DNA from: Castanea sativa
Lineage: Eukaryota > Streptophyta > Magnoliopsida > Fagales > Fagaceae
Length of the DNA: 64,000 nt
Direction of reading: 5' to 3'
NCBI RefSeq assembly: GCF_040712315.1
Contig: NC_134023.1
Span: forward strand, 69,166,757 to 69,230,756
Positions 10,983 to 23,064 of the stretch are shown one piece after another; positions within the stretch are counted from its first letter, which is position 1; the number at the start of each line of letters is the position of its first letter. The notes beneath the pieces were generated by a model that worked only from the letters and a program-made list of their open reading frames with translations, ran no database searches and had not been told where the DNA came from. Position numbers and translations under genes: made by a program.

Positions 10983-13900
10983 ACGCACACTAATATTTAT
11001 AATAATAAAAAATTTGCATTGCACTCCAAAGTCAAAGCTTGACCCCAAATTTATGCTCTTACCTTCACTTTCGTATTGAAATTCCCATTGTACCCTTTAA
11101 ACCTAAAGTCACCACTCCCTCCCTCACTTTAATCCTTATAGCCGAACCCTTCCAAATTCACCATCGCCACTGTAGAATGTAAAGACTATGCTGGAGAGAG
11201 CCAGCTCTGTTGCATGATTGCAATATCACAGCGCTGTGTTTGATCGCCACTCTTGCTTCATTGTTAGAGGTATCAGGTTTAATGTATAGGCCCAAGAGAC
11301 CTAATTATATTGTTAGTTTATGTATTGCTAACCCTATCTCTCTCCTTATATAAACCATACATTAAATTCATTATGAGAGTGAATTGCTATTAAAATGAAG
11401 ATGTAGTTTTCAAGACTCTTTTTAGGCTATTAGGATGAACAATGTAAATCTTACGTTATCTCTCTTCTCTCTATACTATCTTTCTCCACATTCTCATAAA
11501 ATTCATCTGCGGCCAATGGCCAGAGCGAGGTGGGTTCTCCTTATGTATGCCTTCTCTGACTGTAGTTTTCATTTATTGAGGAAAGGTGTAGATTCCGGTT
11601 ATGTTAGTATCAATATTCAATGGATGGCAAGGAAAAATTGTTAACCCATGCAGGCATGGAAATCCTCATAAAAGCGGTGGTTCAAGCAATCCCAACATAT
11701 ACCATGAGCGTCTTCCAACTCTCTAATGCTCTATGTGATGAACTAACAAGCATGGTTAGAATCTTTTGGTGGGGCCAAAACAATGGAAAAAACAAGATTG
11801 GTTGGTCTAGTTGGGACAAGATTTGTTTACCAAAAACTAAAGGAGGCTTAGGCTTCCGTGACCTAAAAGCTTTCAACCTCGCCCTCTTGGCTAAGCAAGT
11901 TGGTGCTTACAAACCAACACCTCCTCTCTTGTCCACCGGGTCTTCAAAGCTCGATACTTTCCGGAGAAGGACTTCCTTAGCGCTGAAATGGGGTCAAAGC
12001 CTTCATATGCTTGGAGAAGTATCATGGCTGCTCAAAAGATAGTTCAACATGGATACAGATGGCAGGTTGGCAACGGGAATTCAATCAAGATCTGGACTGA
12101 TAAGTGGCTGCCCACTTGCTCCACCTTTAGAGTCACTACCCACCCACATGCCTTGCATCCTGAGTCACATGTCAGCTCGCTCATAGACAATGATACGGGG
12201 AATTGGAGAATGGGCCTTATAAAGGAAATCTTCCTCCCACATGATGCACAAGCCATTTTGAGCAAACCATTAAGTATTCGGAAGCCACCGGATCGCATGG
12301 TTTGGGCTTTCACACCAAAAGGACAGTTCACGGTTAACTCTGCCTATAAGGTTGCTCTCTCAGCTCTCTGGGTTCTACATCAAACAACCAGCATACTTCG
12401 GTGTTTTGGACAACTTTATGGCGCCTCAAAGTACCAAGCAAGATCCGATGTTTTGCATGGAGAGCATGCAAGAACATCCAACCAACAAAGTCCAACCTGT
12501 ACTTAAGGAAAGTCCTTGATGACCCAACCTGCGAGGCATGCGGCATTGGAATAGAGACAACCGGACATATATTGGGAGTGTAACAAAGCCCAGGAAGTTT
12601 GGCGAGCTTCAGACATACGTGTTCACAGCCATGGTTTGAGGTTCGACAGTTTCCTTGACCTCCTTTGGCACTTGATATTCAATCAACACGTTGGGGACGA
12701 ATTACTGAGTTTGGTTGTCACTATTGCATGGAGTCTATGGCTGAATCGCAACAAAGCTCGCACAGGAGGATCACGGCAAACCAGCGCAGTCATTCTGCAG
12801 TTGGCAATCAACTCGCTTGAAGAATATCGGCTTGCGAACCACAGGATTACGATATCAACCATCGCCACACCTACAACCTGGGCTCCACCACACAACCCCT
12901 GGTATAAGATGAATGTCAGCGGTGCCGTATTTCAACAACTCGACGCGGTGTGAATAGGGGTTGTAGCCCGGGATCATACAGGACAATGTCTGGCGGCAAT
13001 GAGTAAGAAACTGTGGGTACCACTGGGTCCGTTGGAAGCCGAGGCAAAAGCCATGGAAGAGGGAATTGATTTTGTTTGGGACGTCGGGTTACGCGATGTT
13101 GTGTTCGAGACAGACTCGGAGGTGCTCCACAGGTATCTCACGGTCTCTATCACGCCTCCAGCGACAATACAGAATATTGTCTCCTCATGTATCCTACGGC
13201 TTCAAGGCTTCAGGGCTGTACAGCTCACACACGTTCGACGAAATGGAAATAAGCCCGCCCATTTCTTGTCACAACATGCCAAAGGTTTAGAAACTTTTGT
13301 AACATGGATTGAGAACATCCCTACACCTATTGAGTCCTCTTTGACTCAAGATGTATTGATTTTTTAAGCAAGTTAATGAAAATAACAGCATTTCTCATCA
13401 AAAAAAAAAAAAAAAAAGGTTAAGGAGCTTGGATCGAACTGGTGTCATGAACTGGGTTAGATTTTATGATTAGATCAAGACCACCTAAAATGGTGTCATT
13501 TTGCCTTCGGGGTTAGTTTCCTTCCTCTTTCTTTACAGACTCAATCAACAAAGGATTAAAAGAGTTGTGGGCGTCACGATCTAATTGAACTAGTGATTAA
13601 GCTTGAACAGGTAGTTGAGGAAATTGAATCGGCGATAACGATAGACTTCCTTGAAACTTATCCAATAGTGGGATCGATGTACTATATGCCGCTCGAAATT
13701 TCTCCCCTTTCTGGCTAGGTTCCTCTTCGATCGAATCTAAAGATGTCACAATGATTGCCTTTCCTCTTTGTGATGATTAGAGTACTTTCTAACCAAAATG
13801 TTTTCCAATAAGTTGGGAAAAAATATATCAATTCCGAAAGTCATACCCTTAACACAAATACCATTTAATTAAAAATTATCTAAAGAATAACAAATCCTAT

Positions 13901-15934
13901 GAATATGAAGCAGCACTAGCTAGCAAGTGGGGTCTATTACGCTTGTGAGGAGGTTGCACCATGTTATAGTGTGTGATCCTCTATTACAATTGTAAACTAG
14001 CATTAACAAATGAGAATGGTCTAAAAATATGTGCAAATAATGATTGAATTAGAAGCTTTTTATTGGCGGGAATGCAAACAGTTATTGAGAATATTAAAGG
14101 AATTGGAAAACAAGTTTGACCAAAATAAAGCATGATGTTAAGGAAAACAAGTTCAGTTTAATTTATTTTCAATATATTTTGTTTCAGAAAAAATGAACAA
14201 TATTTAATAATAAAAAAAAGGTTTTATTATAGCTTCTGCTTTTCTGAGATTAAGTCAGTGATGACGAAAAAGAAAAATGCAAAACAACACCACCGTAAAT
14301 TGTCAATGGTATAATTTACCTTTAGTTGTAAACGATCCTTCCAAATTGTTTTCTCTCATACTTAAGATCTTCAATGATGTGAAGGTGGTCAATGACTTGA
14401 AAATTCGTGCATTAACATTGTTCCAATCCAACTCTAGGACTTGCAGCTTAGGTAAGTTGTTTGAACCTATAGGCAAAGTAAAATAGATAATTTGACATAC
14501 CATATAAAAGAAGGAATTGATTTGAATTCATGAACATATAATTTTAAAAACAATCGTTACCTTTTGTTGTTGTTGTCACGAAGTCATTGATCTCATTGTC
14601 ATTCAAGTAGAGCTCCTCCAAGTTGCTAAATGCTTTGAATTCCACATATATATAAAAAGAAAAAATCATAATATTCATCAATTGATTTTGTCTGGATTAT
14701 TTTAAGGTTACATTTGCATTTGATAATTAAAAATTATTCGTTTTTTTATTAATTTTTTATTTAAAATTATTGATGATCTAAAATAATAATTGATTTTTTT
14801 AATTGTTGTTCGATATGTACTTTAACAACACATGATGAATTTGATTTTTGAGAGTTTTTGTCTAGCATAAGTGCATAACACTTGTGTAATTAATTTGAAA
14901 TCGCATTTCACCCAAATTATTTCAAATCCACAAATTGATAAGGCTTTAAATTTGTTCAGGATTTTATTAATTTAGAAATATTTGTACTTCTCATAATTTA
15001 TTCCAACTGCTTAAACTAAAACTGAAATCATAATGATTCTCTTCGATAATTTAATTTAAAAGAGCCAAGAATAAAAGTGAGATTTTAGTTGCATAAATCT
15101 CAATAACTAAGAGGAGAAATTCTCAAAATACACAAAAAGAGCAAAAGTTTACACCCTCAAGCGTGAGGCACTCTTTCAGTCTCTTTGCAACTTGATGTGA
15201 ATTTTAGCCGTGAGACTTACCTGGGATGTGCAATGATCCATTCAATTTGTTTGCACTCAAATCTAGTAACTTCAGCGAAGAAATTCCACTGAACGATGAC
15301 AGGATGTTGTTGTTGAAATGATTATAAGCCAAGTAAAGCATCTCCAGCTTGCGCAACGCTGAGAATCTTTCAAAACCTGCAATTTAGTAGAAGTTTCAGT
15401 TTTCATGTCCACAACTATATATTCCCACAACCTATTTATAGTATAAAGTGAATCCTAAGCCACAATTAATTTCCCGTTTGAAAATTCAAAAAGAAAAATA
15501 TAAGGCAGAAGTAAAACATAATTTCGACAAACACTACCAATTGACTTTGCTTAACATATGAACATACCTTCATTTGGGACCCATCTACTAATATAATTAC
15601 CCTCCAAATTGAGGTGTTGGAGCTCTTCAAAGGGAAGAAACAAAGAGGCATTTAAACACCAATCTTCCCCACTCCAAGACATTATCGAACTAAGATCAAG
15701 TTGGATTATACGCCCCGTAGTGTTGTTGCACTTCACTCCATCCCAATCACAGCAATCACTATTTTTATTGGTTGAGTTCCAAGTTTGGAAATTTTCTATA
15801 TCAGCTGTGGAGTTTACGGAAGCTTTGAGTTGCAAGAGAGCTGCTCTCTCTTGCTCCCAGCAACCAAAGCACCCATTCATACCTAATTGAACCAAAATTA
15901 ACACTACCCACCACCAAAAACGTCCCAACTCCAT
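7897..15934 (-). CDS. Leucine-rich-repeat receptor-like protein (RLP A), six exons, apparently intact
   Basis: Exons on the - strand are 15934-15568, 15376-15221, 14632-14561, 14466-14320, 10288-10142 and 10064-7897. All introns are GT-AG. Exon 1 ends in phase 1 and every middle exon is a multiple of three, so the frame reaches the stop: 3057 nt, 1018 residues. The protein has a signal peptide ([11 protein letters not shown] to about residue 24), a cap with [15 protein letters not shown] and [11 protein letters not shown], and about 26 LRRs. An island follows ([10 protein letters not shown] to [12 protein letters not shown]), then four more LRRs, an acidic spacer, one membrane helix ([17 protein letters not shown]) and a short tail ([13 protein letters not shown]). 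There is no kinase. RLPs of this build sit in the plasma membrane and signal through partner kinases such as SOBIR1; the ligand is unknown. I chose the ATG at 15934 over 16000 because it begins the signal peptide. Intron 4 (4.0 kb) contains a LINE. Confidence 0.9.
10412..11614. other. RLP A intron 4, left part
   Basis: Non-coding. The sequence gggacggagccaag near 10625 looks like one end of an hAT-type element (compare CAGTGGTGGAGCCAGG at 24236), but no partner end was found. A (TA)n tract lies at 10951-10980. Nothing recognisable lies at 11000-11614. Confidence 0.35.
10951..10980. repeat. (TA)n microsatellite
   Basis: Thirty-base uninterrupted TA run within the RLP A intron. Confidence 0.9.
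11615..13417 (+). mobile_element. 5'-truncated L1-type LINE, decayed, antisense in RLP A intron 4
   Basis: Broken reading frames give the C-terminal half of a plant L1 ORF2. The end of the RT region ([33 protein letters not shown]) lies at 11620-11930. [16 protein letters not shown] block follows, then a zf-RVT region ([18 protein letters not shown]) at 12400-12590. An RNase H domain lies at 12890-13367 with FETDSE and [11 protein letters not shown], ending at a stop and an 18-base poly(A) at 13400-13417. At least three frameshifts and one in-frame TGA (12951) break it. Upstream RT and endonuclease sequence is missing, as expected from incomplete reverse transcription. No clear target duplication was found. 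Confidence 0.85.
13418..14319. other. RLP A intron 4, right part
   Basis: Non-coding remainder of the intron. Positions 13430-13760 are less AT-rich than their surroundings and could be an old insertion, but no coding or terminal motif is recognised. Confidence 0.35.
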
Positions 15935-16043
15935 TACTTTCTTCTTTTTCTGATTTTCTATGACAGTAAGACTGACAAAGTTTTTGTCCAACTCTCTCAC
16001 TTATGATTCCAACTGATCTTGAGATGAAATAGGGGCATCCCAC

Positions 16044-16050
16044 ATATATA
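16044..16050 (-). promoter_or_regulatory. Probable TATA box of RLP A
   Basis: On the - strand the sequence reads agtatatatgtgg, about 110 nt upstream of the chosen ATG. The same arrangement, with a TATA motif about 120 nt before the ATG, occurs in front of RLP B. Confidence 0.5.
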
Positions 16051-16059
16051 CTGTTATCA

Positions 16060-17559
16060 AACAGTCCACATCATCATTACAATATATCTAATAAATGCTT
16101 ACCAAAAAAAAATTCTAATATATGCAAAGCGTGTTTTTTTCTTTCGCTTACAGTTGGCAGGCACTAAACAAGAAGACTAGAAGACCAAAACCCAACAAGA
16201 AACCAAAGACTTTCTTCCTAGATAATGTTTACTTGTTTAGGGTCTGATCTTTTAACCACCAAACTTGGAATGGAAAATGCACAATTCTTTAAAAATTCCA
16301 AAACTTGGGTTCAAACCGCCATAAAAATTCAAATAAACCAATTTAAAGGTATATATTTAAAATTTACACAATTCAAATCCCACTAATGATACCATAACCA
16401 TAAAATAACACACACGCAATATTATAAATTGATGTCATGGACTATTTCAAGTTATCACTTATCAACCTTCCTAGATGCACCTATTCCAGTTGCATGTAAA
16501 ATAAAATAAAGTCATATTATTAATTACCTTGAGAGATAATTAAATTAAAAATAAAACATAACATATTAGGTAAATTAGAATAAGTAAATATTTAATATGA
16601 ATTGCACTCAATCTACTCAACGTTAGTAGCAAATCTAGCACTGAAAGTCTTTATACTTGCAAATTACAACTCAAGTTGTTGAGTAGTTTTGTTAGTCACT
16701 TCAGCTACAATGCAAAATTTTAACATAACTTAAGTATACCATGAAAGTAAATCAGTAATAAAGATTTAACATTTTATAGCTATGACTATTGCATAAATTA
16801 AATTACTTTCAAATCCATATAAACAACTTTTTGTGCACAACAAAACTTTCACATTCTTAGGCAAAAGACAAGATTAGTATGGAGTAAGAATTTTTAATTT
16901 TTTCCCAATGCTAAAATGAAATAACCAATTTTTTTTTTCTTTTTAATTTTGAACTTTATCTTTAGATAATTATAGTTGTGCAGCTTAGGCTTTGTTGGTA
17001 ATGCAATTCTAGTGCCGTAGTATGGTAGTGATTGGTTACTTGGATAACTTAAGTGGTTTTTAAATAATGGCATGGCAGACTTTTTTTTTTAATATTTTTT
17101 ATATTTGTTAACTTCTCCCTTTTTTTTATGCACAATGTGCTCCTAAAACTAAACCAAACAATGAAAGTATAAAATTATAAACAAATATCGATGTTCTAAT
17201 GTATTCAAAATAACAATTATATACTTAAATAAAAGTAAATTAAAGCTAAAAACACGACAAATATATGAGCAAGAGATTGGATAGTTTGAGCATGTCATTC
17301 AATTTGTTCATCGTCAGGGGAATGTACATTTGAGGGTATATATATGCATCGTAATAGAGGTACAATATAGAGTGTCTACACCTCTACACACTTGAACATA
17401 ATTGTTGAACCTTTACATGGGGAAGGTGAATTCTCTCTCTATCTTTGCACAAATCACATATCAAAGGAAATGGTACATATTAATTAAGCTCACACTTTTA
17501 AATTTGTAAATGAGGCCCTTCAAAGTTTAAACCCTAGCTAGATTTCTTTTTTCTTTTTT

Positions 17560-17605
<46 letters not shown>

Positions 17606-17754
17606 TATGAAGTTTAACAAGTCCCATTTAAAAGTCTACGATTTAGTGTGTCGCAGGAATAAAACTCTTAATTTTTAATTACTTTCACCAAAAAGATAAT
17701 TCACTCTCCTTTGATATATAAATACTTTAATTGACTTACTCCTATATCTTTCGG
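16060..17754. other. RLP A upstream region
   Basis: AT-rich, no gene. Positions 17220-17470 (gaatgtacatttgagg ... ggggaaggtgaattctc) match 43260-43480, marking another duplicated piece of the RLP neighbourhood. A (TA)n tract occupies 17563-17600. Confidence 0.5.
17563..17600. repeat. (TA)n microsatellite
   Basis: 38-base AT dinucleotide run. Confidence 0.9.
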
Positions 17755-18360
17755 ATTTAATTTTGCAATAAGGTCCTACTCAAGAACACTGTGCTTTTTT
17801 ATTGAGAAAATAGTGAAGAAGACTTAGCTCAACTTAGTAGCGAAAATATTAGCGTCAATGGTGCTTTCCAAGTTTCGTATCTATTACTTTCTTGAAAAAT
17901 GTTTAATGACGACTAGCTCGTACCATTTGTGTTATAAATTATGCATTATGTGGAAAGCCTAAACTAACTTAAAGAAGACGTCAAAGACTTTGGCGTTAAT
18001 GGTGCTTTAATTCCTAATTCGTACGAAGTACTCTTTTGGAAAATAATATTTCATAGTGACTTTGGCGCTAATGGTGCTTTCTTAATTGGTATGAACTATG
18101 AAGTACTCTATTTTTTTTGGAAAATGTTTCATAGTGCTAACTAGCCAATACCATTGATATTATGAGGTTTACAACTTTACTTACATTACTAGAGAAGACC
18201 TCAACTCACCAAAAGATCAAAGACCACGTTGGCGTCAATTATGCTTTCTTAACTTCTTTATCAAAATAAAAATCCATATAACTTGTATTATCAACCTTGC
18301 ATTATTTTAGAAGTCCCAACCCATGAGAGTGGAAGACTTCGCGTCCATGGTTGGTGTCCA
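17755..18360 (+). repeat. Degenerate RLP-spacer repeat, cluster 2
   Basis: Contains at least three diverged repeats of the block order seen at 6175-6920: aaagactttggcg, a tggtgctttc block, ggaaaatgtttcatagtg and actagc..taccatt. It lies upstream of RLP A. Confidence 0.55.
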
Positions 18361-18544
18361 TCCAGCCCTATGAGAATTTGTTTTGCTAAATACTCAAAAA
18401 AAAAAAAAAAAAAAAAAAGGTGGAAGAAGATAAGTCCTTTTCTTTTTCTTCTGGCCCAATAGAATTTGCTTCCAGACAAAAACATATTAAAGCAACAGCA
18501 TCACATGTGCCAAATATTAAATATTTGGCATTTGGCACACTAAT

Positions 18545-19336
18545 AGGGATAGACACAGGATTTTAAACTAGAGCTAGGGAGACCAGAGTATAAAGAAAAA
18601 AAAAACTCTAAGTAGACATCTATATAGTAAAAAATTTTAAATACTCAAAATCGTTGTTTCTAAATACATTAAGCTACAACCATTTGCTAACAAAGACAAA
18701 ATCAAAAACAAAAAATGTTTTTTTTTTAATACTTGGTTGGCTAGGTTTTTTATTTATTTTTTGGTTGAAGTTAGAGCATTTACAATGGTGGTTTTAGCTT
18801 TTAGCACCTCAAAGAACTGTTTTATTTATATTATCACTTCACTTTACAATACATCCAATGTCAAATGTTCTATTTTTTTTTTTTATCACTTCATCTAAAA
18901 TAATATAGATAACTAATTAAAATGATAAAGGAAGAGAGAGAATTTGAGTTTTTTAATTAAAATAAGAGATATAATCTTAATAAAATGTTGTATTTTATTT
19001 TTAACAACTTGCTACAATCAATTGACATTTATACCCGTTTACTGTTGTTACAAAAAATTTAGCTTTAGCTTCTCCAATAACACATGATTTTTTTGGTTCT
19101 TTAGAGACAAATATATATATATTTGCTAAAATACAATCACTATTGTGAATGTTTTTATTGTTTTTGTTAAGTTTTTGGATGACGATAGATAGGCTTGTTG
19201 AAGAGAATGGGGGACTTAAGGTTTTAGAAGGGGGTTAGCTACAAAAATTAAACATATAATAACTATATATATATATAATAATAATAATAAAAAGGACCCA
19301 AGGGGGGCCCGAGCCTCCACCTAGGTTCGTCTCTGC
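18545..19336. mobile_element. Probable hAT-like remnant with a nested MITE
   Basis: The left end reads agggatagacacaggatttt. The right end, read on the other strand, is agagacgaacctaggtggaggctcgggcccc in part, ending in the G-run typical of CAGxGGCGGAGCC-type hAT elements. The ends are diverged and I could not define a target duplication. Confidence 0.35.
18774..19154. mobile_element. Harbinger-like MITE (nested)
   Basis: Termini GAGCATTTACAATGGTGG and, on the other strand, AACATTCACAATAGTG are flanked by TTA at 18771-18773 and 19155-19157. About 380 bp, no coding sequence. It lies inside the hAT-like remnant. Confidence 0.5.
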
Positions 19337-19464
19337 ATGCTAAATTCCAAAAAAACCTTTCACGTAAGATGTTCTAAATGGTAAAAAAAATTGGCATGGA
19401 TAAACAATACTGTTCCAAATTAGGATTTTCCAATATTTTTATAGGATTTGTTTTTGGGTCCAAG

Positions 19465-20646
19465 GGCCAAAATTGGGAATTAAACCAGTTTCCCAAAAAA
19501 TTTAATTAGTAGGCACTGTTACAGAACTATATTTTTTACTAACATCTCGATTCTAAAGGAGTCAAATTTGGGCTAAAAATCGAGTCTTTAAAGGGTCGAT
19601 TTTCATGGTCTGGCCACGTCTGATGTGGCATTTTTTCCACGTGGCGTCCACCTAGAAATCGGGTCTTAGAGACTTGATTTATAACCTTTTATAAGACCAT
19701 GTATAATGTTTTAAGCACACACCTTTACACCTTCTCATTAGAGAAGAAAGAGAGAGAAAAAAAAAACCCATAAACAGATCAGCGTGGGTGGCTTCAGATC
19801 AGTTTTTGGGTTTTTTTTTTTTTTCTTCACGAGATCGCCTTCCATGCCACTGATTTGGATGAGGGAGTTGGTCATCGCCGATTTACGAGCGTTGAGTCTG
19901 TTCGGCGTAGCCAACTGTGAGTGCAAGTGGGAGCTGAAGCCTTTGTGTAAGCTGCAGCAGAAGGAGCCGAGGTGAGTGGTAAGAGAGCACGTACAGGTTC
20001 ATTTCTGAGGGGTGGTGCACTTCACTATCTGGTGGTGGTGGTGAAGGTTGCTGATGGCACCAGACGCACCACCACGTGGGGAGACGAAGATGGATCTATT
20101 GGGAGAGATCAAGCGGTGGTGGTCGATGGAGAATCACACCGAAGGAGACAACGGATGCGAGGCTCCGTACATGTTGACACGTGGCGAAGAGGCAGAGTGG
20201 TGGTGGTTGTTGTTGAAGAAGGTCGTCGATTTGGAAGAGAAGCTTAAAGTGGAATAAGCGAAGGCAGAGGAAGATGAAGAAGGTGAGTGAGAGTAGCCGC
20301 CGGAGAATCTTCTGGACGATGAGAGTGACGGGATAACTGGTCCACCCACGCCGATCTGTTTTGGGTTTTTTTTTTTTTTTTCTCTGATGAGAAGATGTAA
20401 ATGGTGGGCTTAAAACGTTAAACATGTTTTATAAAGGGTTATAAATCGAGTCTTAGAGACTTGATTTTTAGGTGGACGTCACATGAAAAAAATGTCACAT
20501 CAGACGTGATCAGACCATCAAAAACTTGATTTTTAGGCCCAAAATCGACTCTCTTAGACTTGAAATGTTAGTAAAAAATATAGTTTTATAATAGTGCCTA
20601 CTAATTATATTGTTTAGAAAACTAGGTCAATTCCCAATTTTGCCCT
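19465..20646. mobile_element. Pack-MULE-like element with about 300-bp terminal inverted repeats
   Basis: The ends GGCCAAAATTGGGAATT and AGGGCAAAATTGGGAATT (other strand) continue as long inverted repeats through the 'cgagtcttagagacttgat' region. A 9-bp duplication GGGTCCAAG flanks it at 19456-19464 and 20647-20655. The paralogous stretch near 44745 carries gggtccaagcacca without the insert. The core (about 19740-20340) is far more GC-rich than the ends. It carries short open frames (19784-19975, 20048-20257, the latter with LLKKVVDLEEKLKVE) that look like captured host gene sequence. No transposase is present. Confidence 0.8.
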
Positions 20647-20655
20647 GGGTCCAAG

Positions 20656-21120
20656 CACCAAGGGAGTTCAAAGTCACAACTCACAACTAAAATTAAAGGT
20701 GATAATTCCTTATAATGAATACGGAAGATTTTTAATTATTAATAGTTATGCTCTATTTCATAATAATACATAGTTTTGCCTAAATTCAATTAGAAAACCT
20801 TATATTAGAAGTGCTTGTTTCTAATTATCAATAAAAATAGAAGTTTTTTTTTTCTTTTTTCTTTTTTCTCTGCCATCTCTTGAAACTGGCAATAGTATTG
20901 GATGTGCCCATTTTCTGGTTTTAAACATTGTGAGTTCTTGATAAACGTGGTAAAAAAGGTGGGTGGTTTGGGTTGGGTCAATCGAGTTTGGGTTGAAAAC
21001 ATGTTCATGTCAAAATGGTCCATTTCAAACATGTTAGAAATGGGTCATGTTAATTGGGTTGGGGGTCAGGTCGGTTTGGGCTAGGCAACTCGTATCTTCC
21101 ACATGAATTTTTTATTTATT
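20656..21120. other. Segment duplicated at 44740-45080
   Basis: Non-coding. It shares caccaagggagttc, the aaaggtgat.attccttataatg block and the ggttgggtc..tttgggttgaaaacatg block with 44740-45080 in the same order. It includes a DnaJ 3'-flank-like piece near 20880-20940. Confidence 0.6.
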
Positions 21121-21239
21121 TTTAAAAAATGTATTTGCCACTTTTTTTTTTCCTAGAGAGGAATGTATTTGCCACTTGTTAAGTCATATAGCACATTATT
21201 TAGTGTGAAATCCATATCTTTAAATCCAACACTAAAAAC

Positions 21240-22320
21240 TAACTTAGTGTATAAAACACTTGTGAATGTTTAGACTCCCAAATACAAAATTTTCAAACCA
21301 AGCCTATATTCAAACAATATATGTGCAAAATATGAGATATAAGCAATACCCAAAATATCAAACTACTCTAACCCATATTTTAATCACAACTCAACAGTAA
21401 TTAAAAGCAAAGAATAAGGGATAGAGAGATGCAAATACAAGATAATACCGGCACATGTTATCGAAGAGGAAACTGAAAAACTCAGCGAAAAACCTCTTCA
21501 CCGCTCTCCAAGCGGTAAATAATCCACTAGAAAATCAGTTGTGATACATAAATAGCAATAGACCCTCAAGCCTAATCTACTCGATACACCTAAGCCCTCT
21601 AAGCTTATTGCTCCAACAAAGTTACGCTGAACCGTGTCTTCTCTAACTTATCGGATCCCGCAATTAGCCCATTGCATCAACTAATATGAATTGGTTCTCT
21701 CTTGAACTGCTTCCCAAACACCAAGAACCTTCTCACTACTCTGAATTTGGTGAGGTAAGGATTTAGTTTATAATCCTCTCATGGGTATGACAATGAAGAG
21801 GGTGAAAGTAAAGGAATTTGGAGAATCAAATGTATAAGATTGTGGATGAATCAATCTTGTTTTTTTTTTTTAGGGTTTTCCTTCCAAAATTCTCTCTAGA
21901 AGCTCTCTACATTTTGTAGGTATAAGGGTATTTATAGTAGGATATGAGATGGAATGTGAAAAGTCTGTTTTCAGCAAAACAGGGTGCATTGGGGACTCAC
22001 TTCACGACTGGGATGAGTCGCAAGTTCTAGTCGCCAGCTACCAGACTGGCCAGACTGTACTTTATATCCTATAGTAATCCAACTGTCTTGACCCTTCAAT
22101 TTTCTGCATGCTTCACGCATGTGCTGCTTTTTGGCGAGTCACCACTCGTGAGTCAGTCGTGAGTTCTTGTCGCAAGACACATCTTGTTGCACACTCTTGA
22201 TCAAATCTTCACACTCTCTCACACACAACCCTTATATTATTTCCACCTAAATACAGGGTTTCAAAATGCTGAAGTACAAGCAAATTTGGTAGGAATAAAG
22301 CCAACATGTAGTTGAATAAA
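21240..22320. repeat. Dispersed repeat of about 1 kb, family R1, copy B
   Basis: Diverged second copy of 5130-6160. It shows the same order of blocks, including agatgcaaatacaag, tgttatcgaagaggaaact, aaaaacctcttca, the agtcgtgag/ gtcgcaag region and a closing atacagggt. It lies upstream of DnaJ copy 2, whereas copy A lies downstream of DnaJ copy 1. Confidence 0.6.
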
Positions 22321-23064
22321 TTCAACTTTACAAACACTCATATTAAGAAATATCTTAGCTCAATAATATGATACTTATCCAATAATTATAAAATTATACA
22401 AATCCAATATTGCTAATCAAAATACATAGCACAAACACAAAAGAGTCTAGTCTACCCTTTGAAAATCTATAACCATGGAGTTTGTTATCATTTTGCATGA
22501 GGGAATTGGTGTTCTTCAAGTGCAGACTAAAACCCCTGAATGGGATACTGAACCAGTTTGATAAGCTCACAAGAAGCAGACCCAGTCAAATCCATTAAAC
22601 TGGTGGTTTTGTATAAACCTGGGCCCACAATAGGGCTGTTACAACAACTTGGAGCTTAAAAACACACACACGCACACACTTTTAGATTTAAATGGCAGAT
22701 GGAATGTGTTCAATCCAAAATATTATGCATACAATTGCAGTTCTTAGTTACTGGGATGAACAACAATAGTCTGACATTGAAAATCAAACTTATTACTGTG
22801 GAAAGTGGGCTCTAATCACATGTTGAAAATCTTAATGTAGCTAAGCTTGATGAATTATTCTGTTTACTTTTTTATTTGAGTGAGCAAACCAACTAGCTTT
22901 GCCTTTATATTTGCATCTCAGTAAAACTACTCTGTATAATACTACTTAATTGTGCATTTTAGAAACTACATTAGCTTTCCATTTTTTAACATAATTCAGC
23001 ACTTTTTTTCCTATCACTTTAGTCTTTATCTGTAGTTACGTTGTCTGTACGCACTATCTTATAG
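22321..23064. other. Region upstream of the first visible DnaJ exon
   Basis: I searched by eye for the J-domain exons (HPD motif, DYYSVLGV-like) and see none. The sequence is AT-rich and non-coding. Confidence 0.5.

Noticed and set aside
15934..16000. Upstream start at 16000 for RLP A
   Set aside because: It adds 22 charged residues in front of a normal signal peptide; RLP B has its ATG at the equivalent of 15934.
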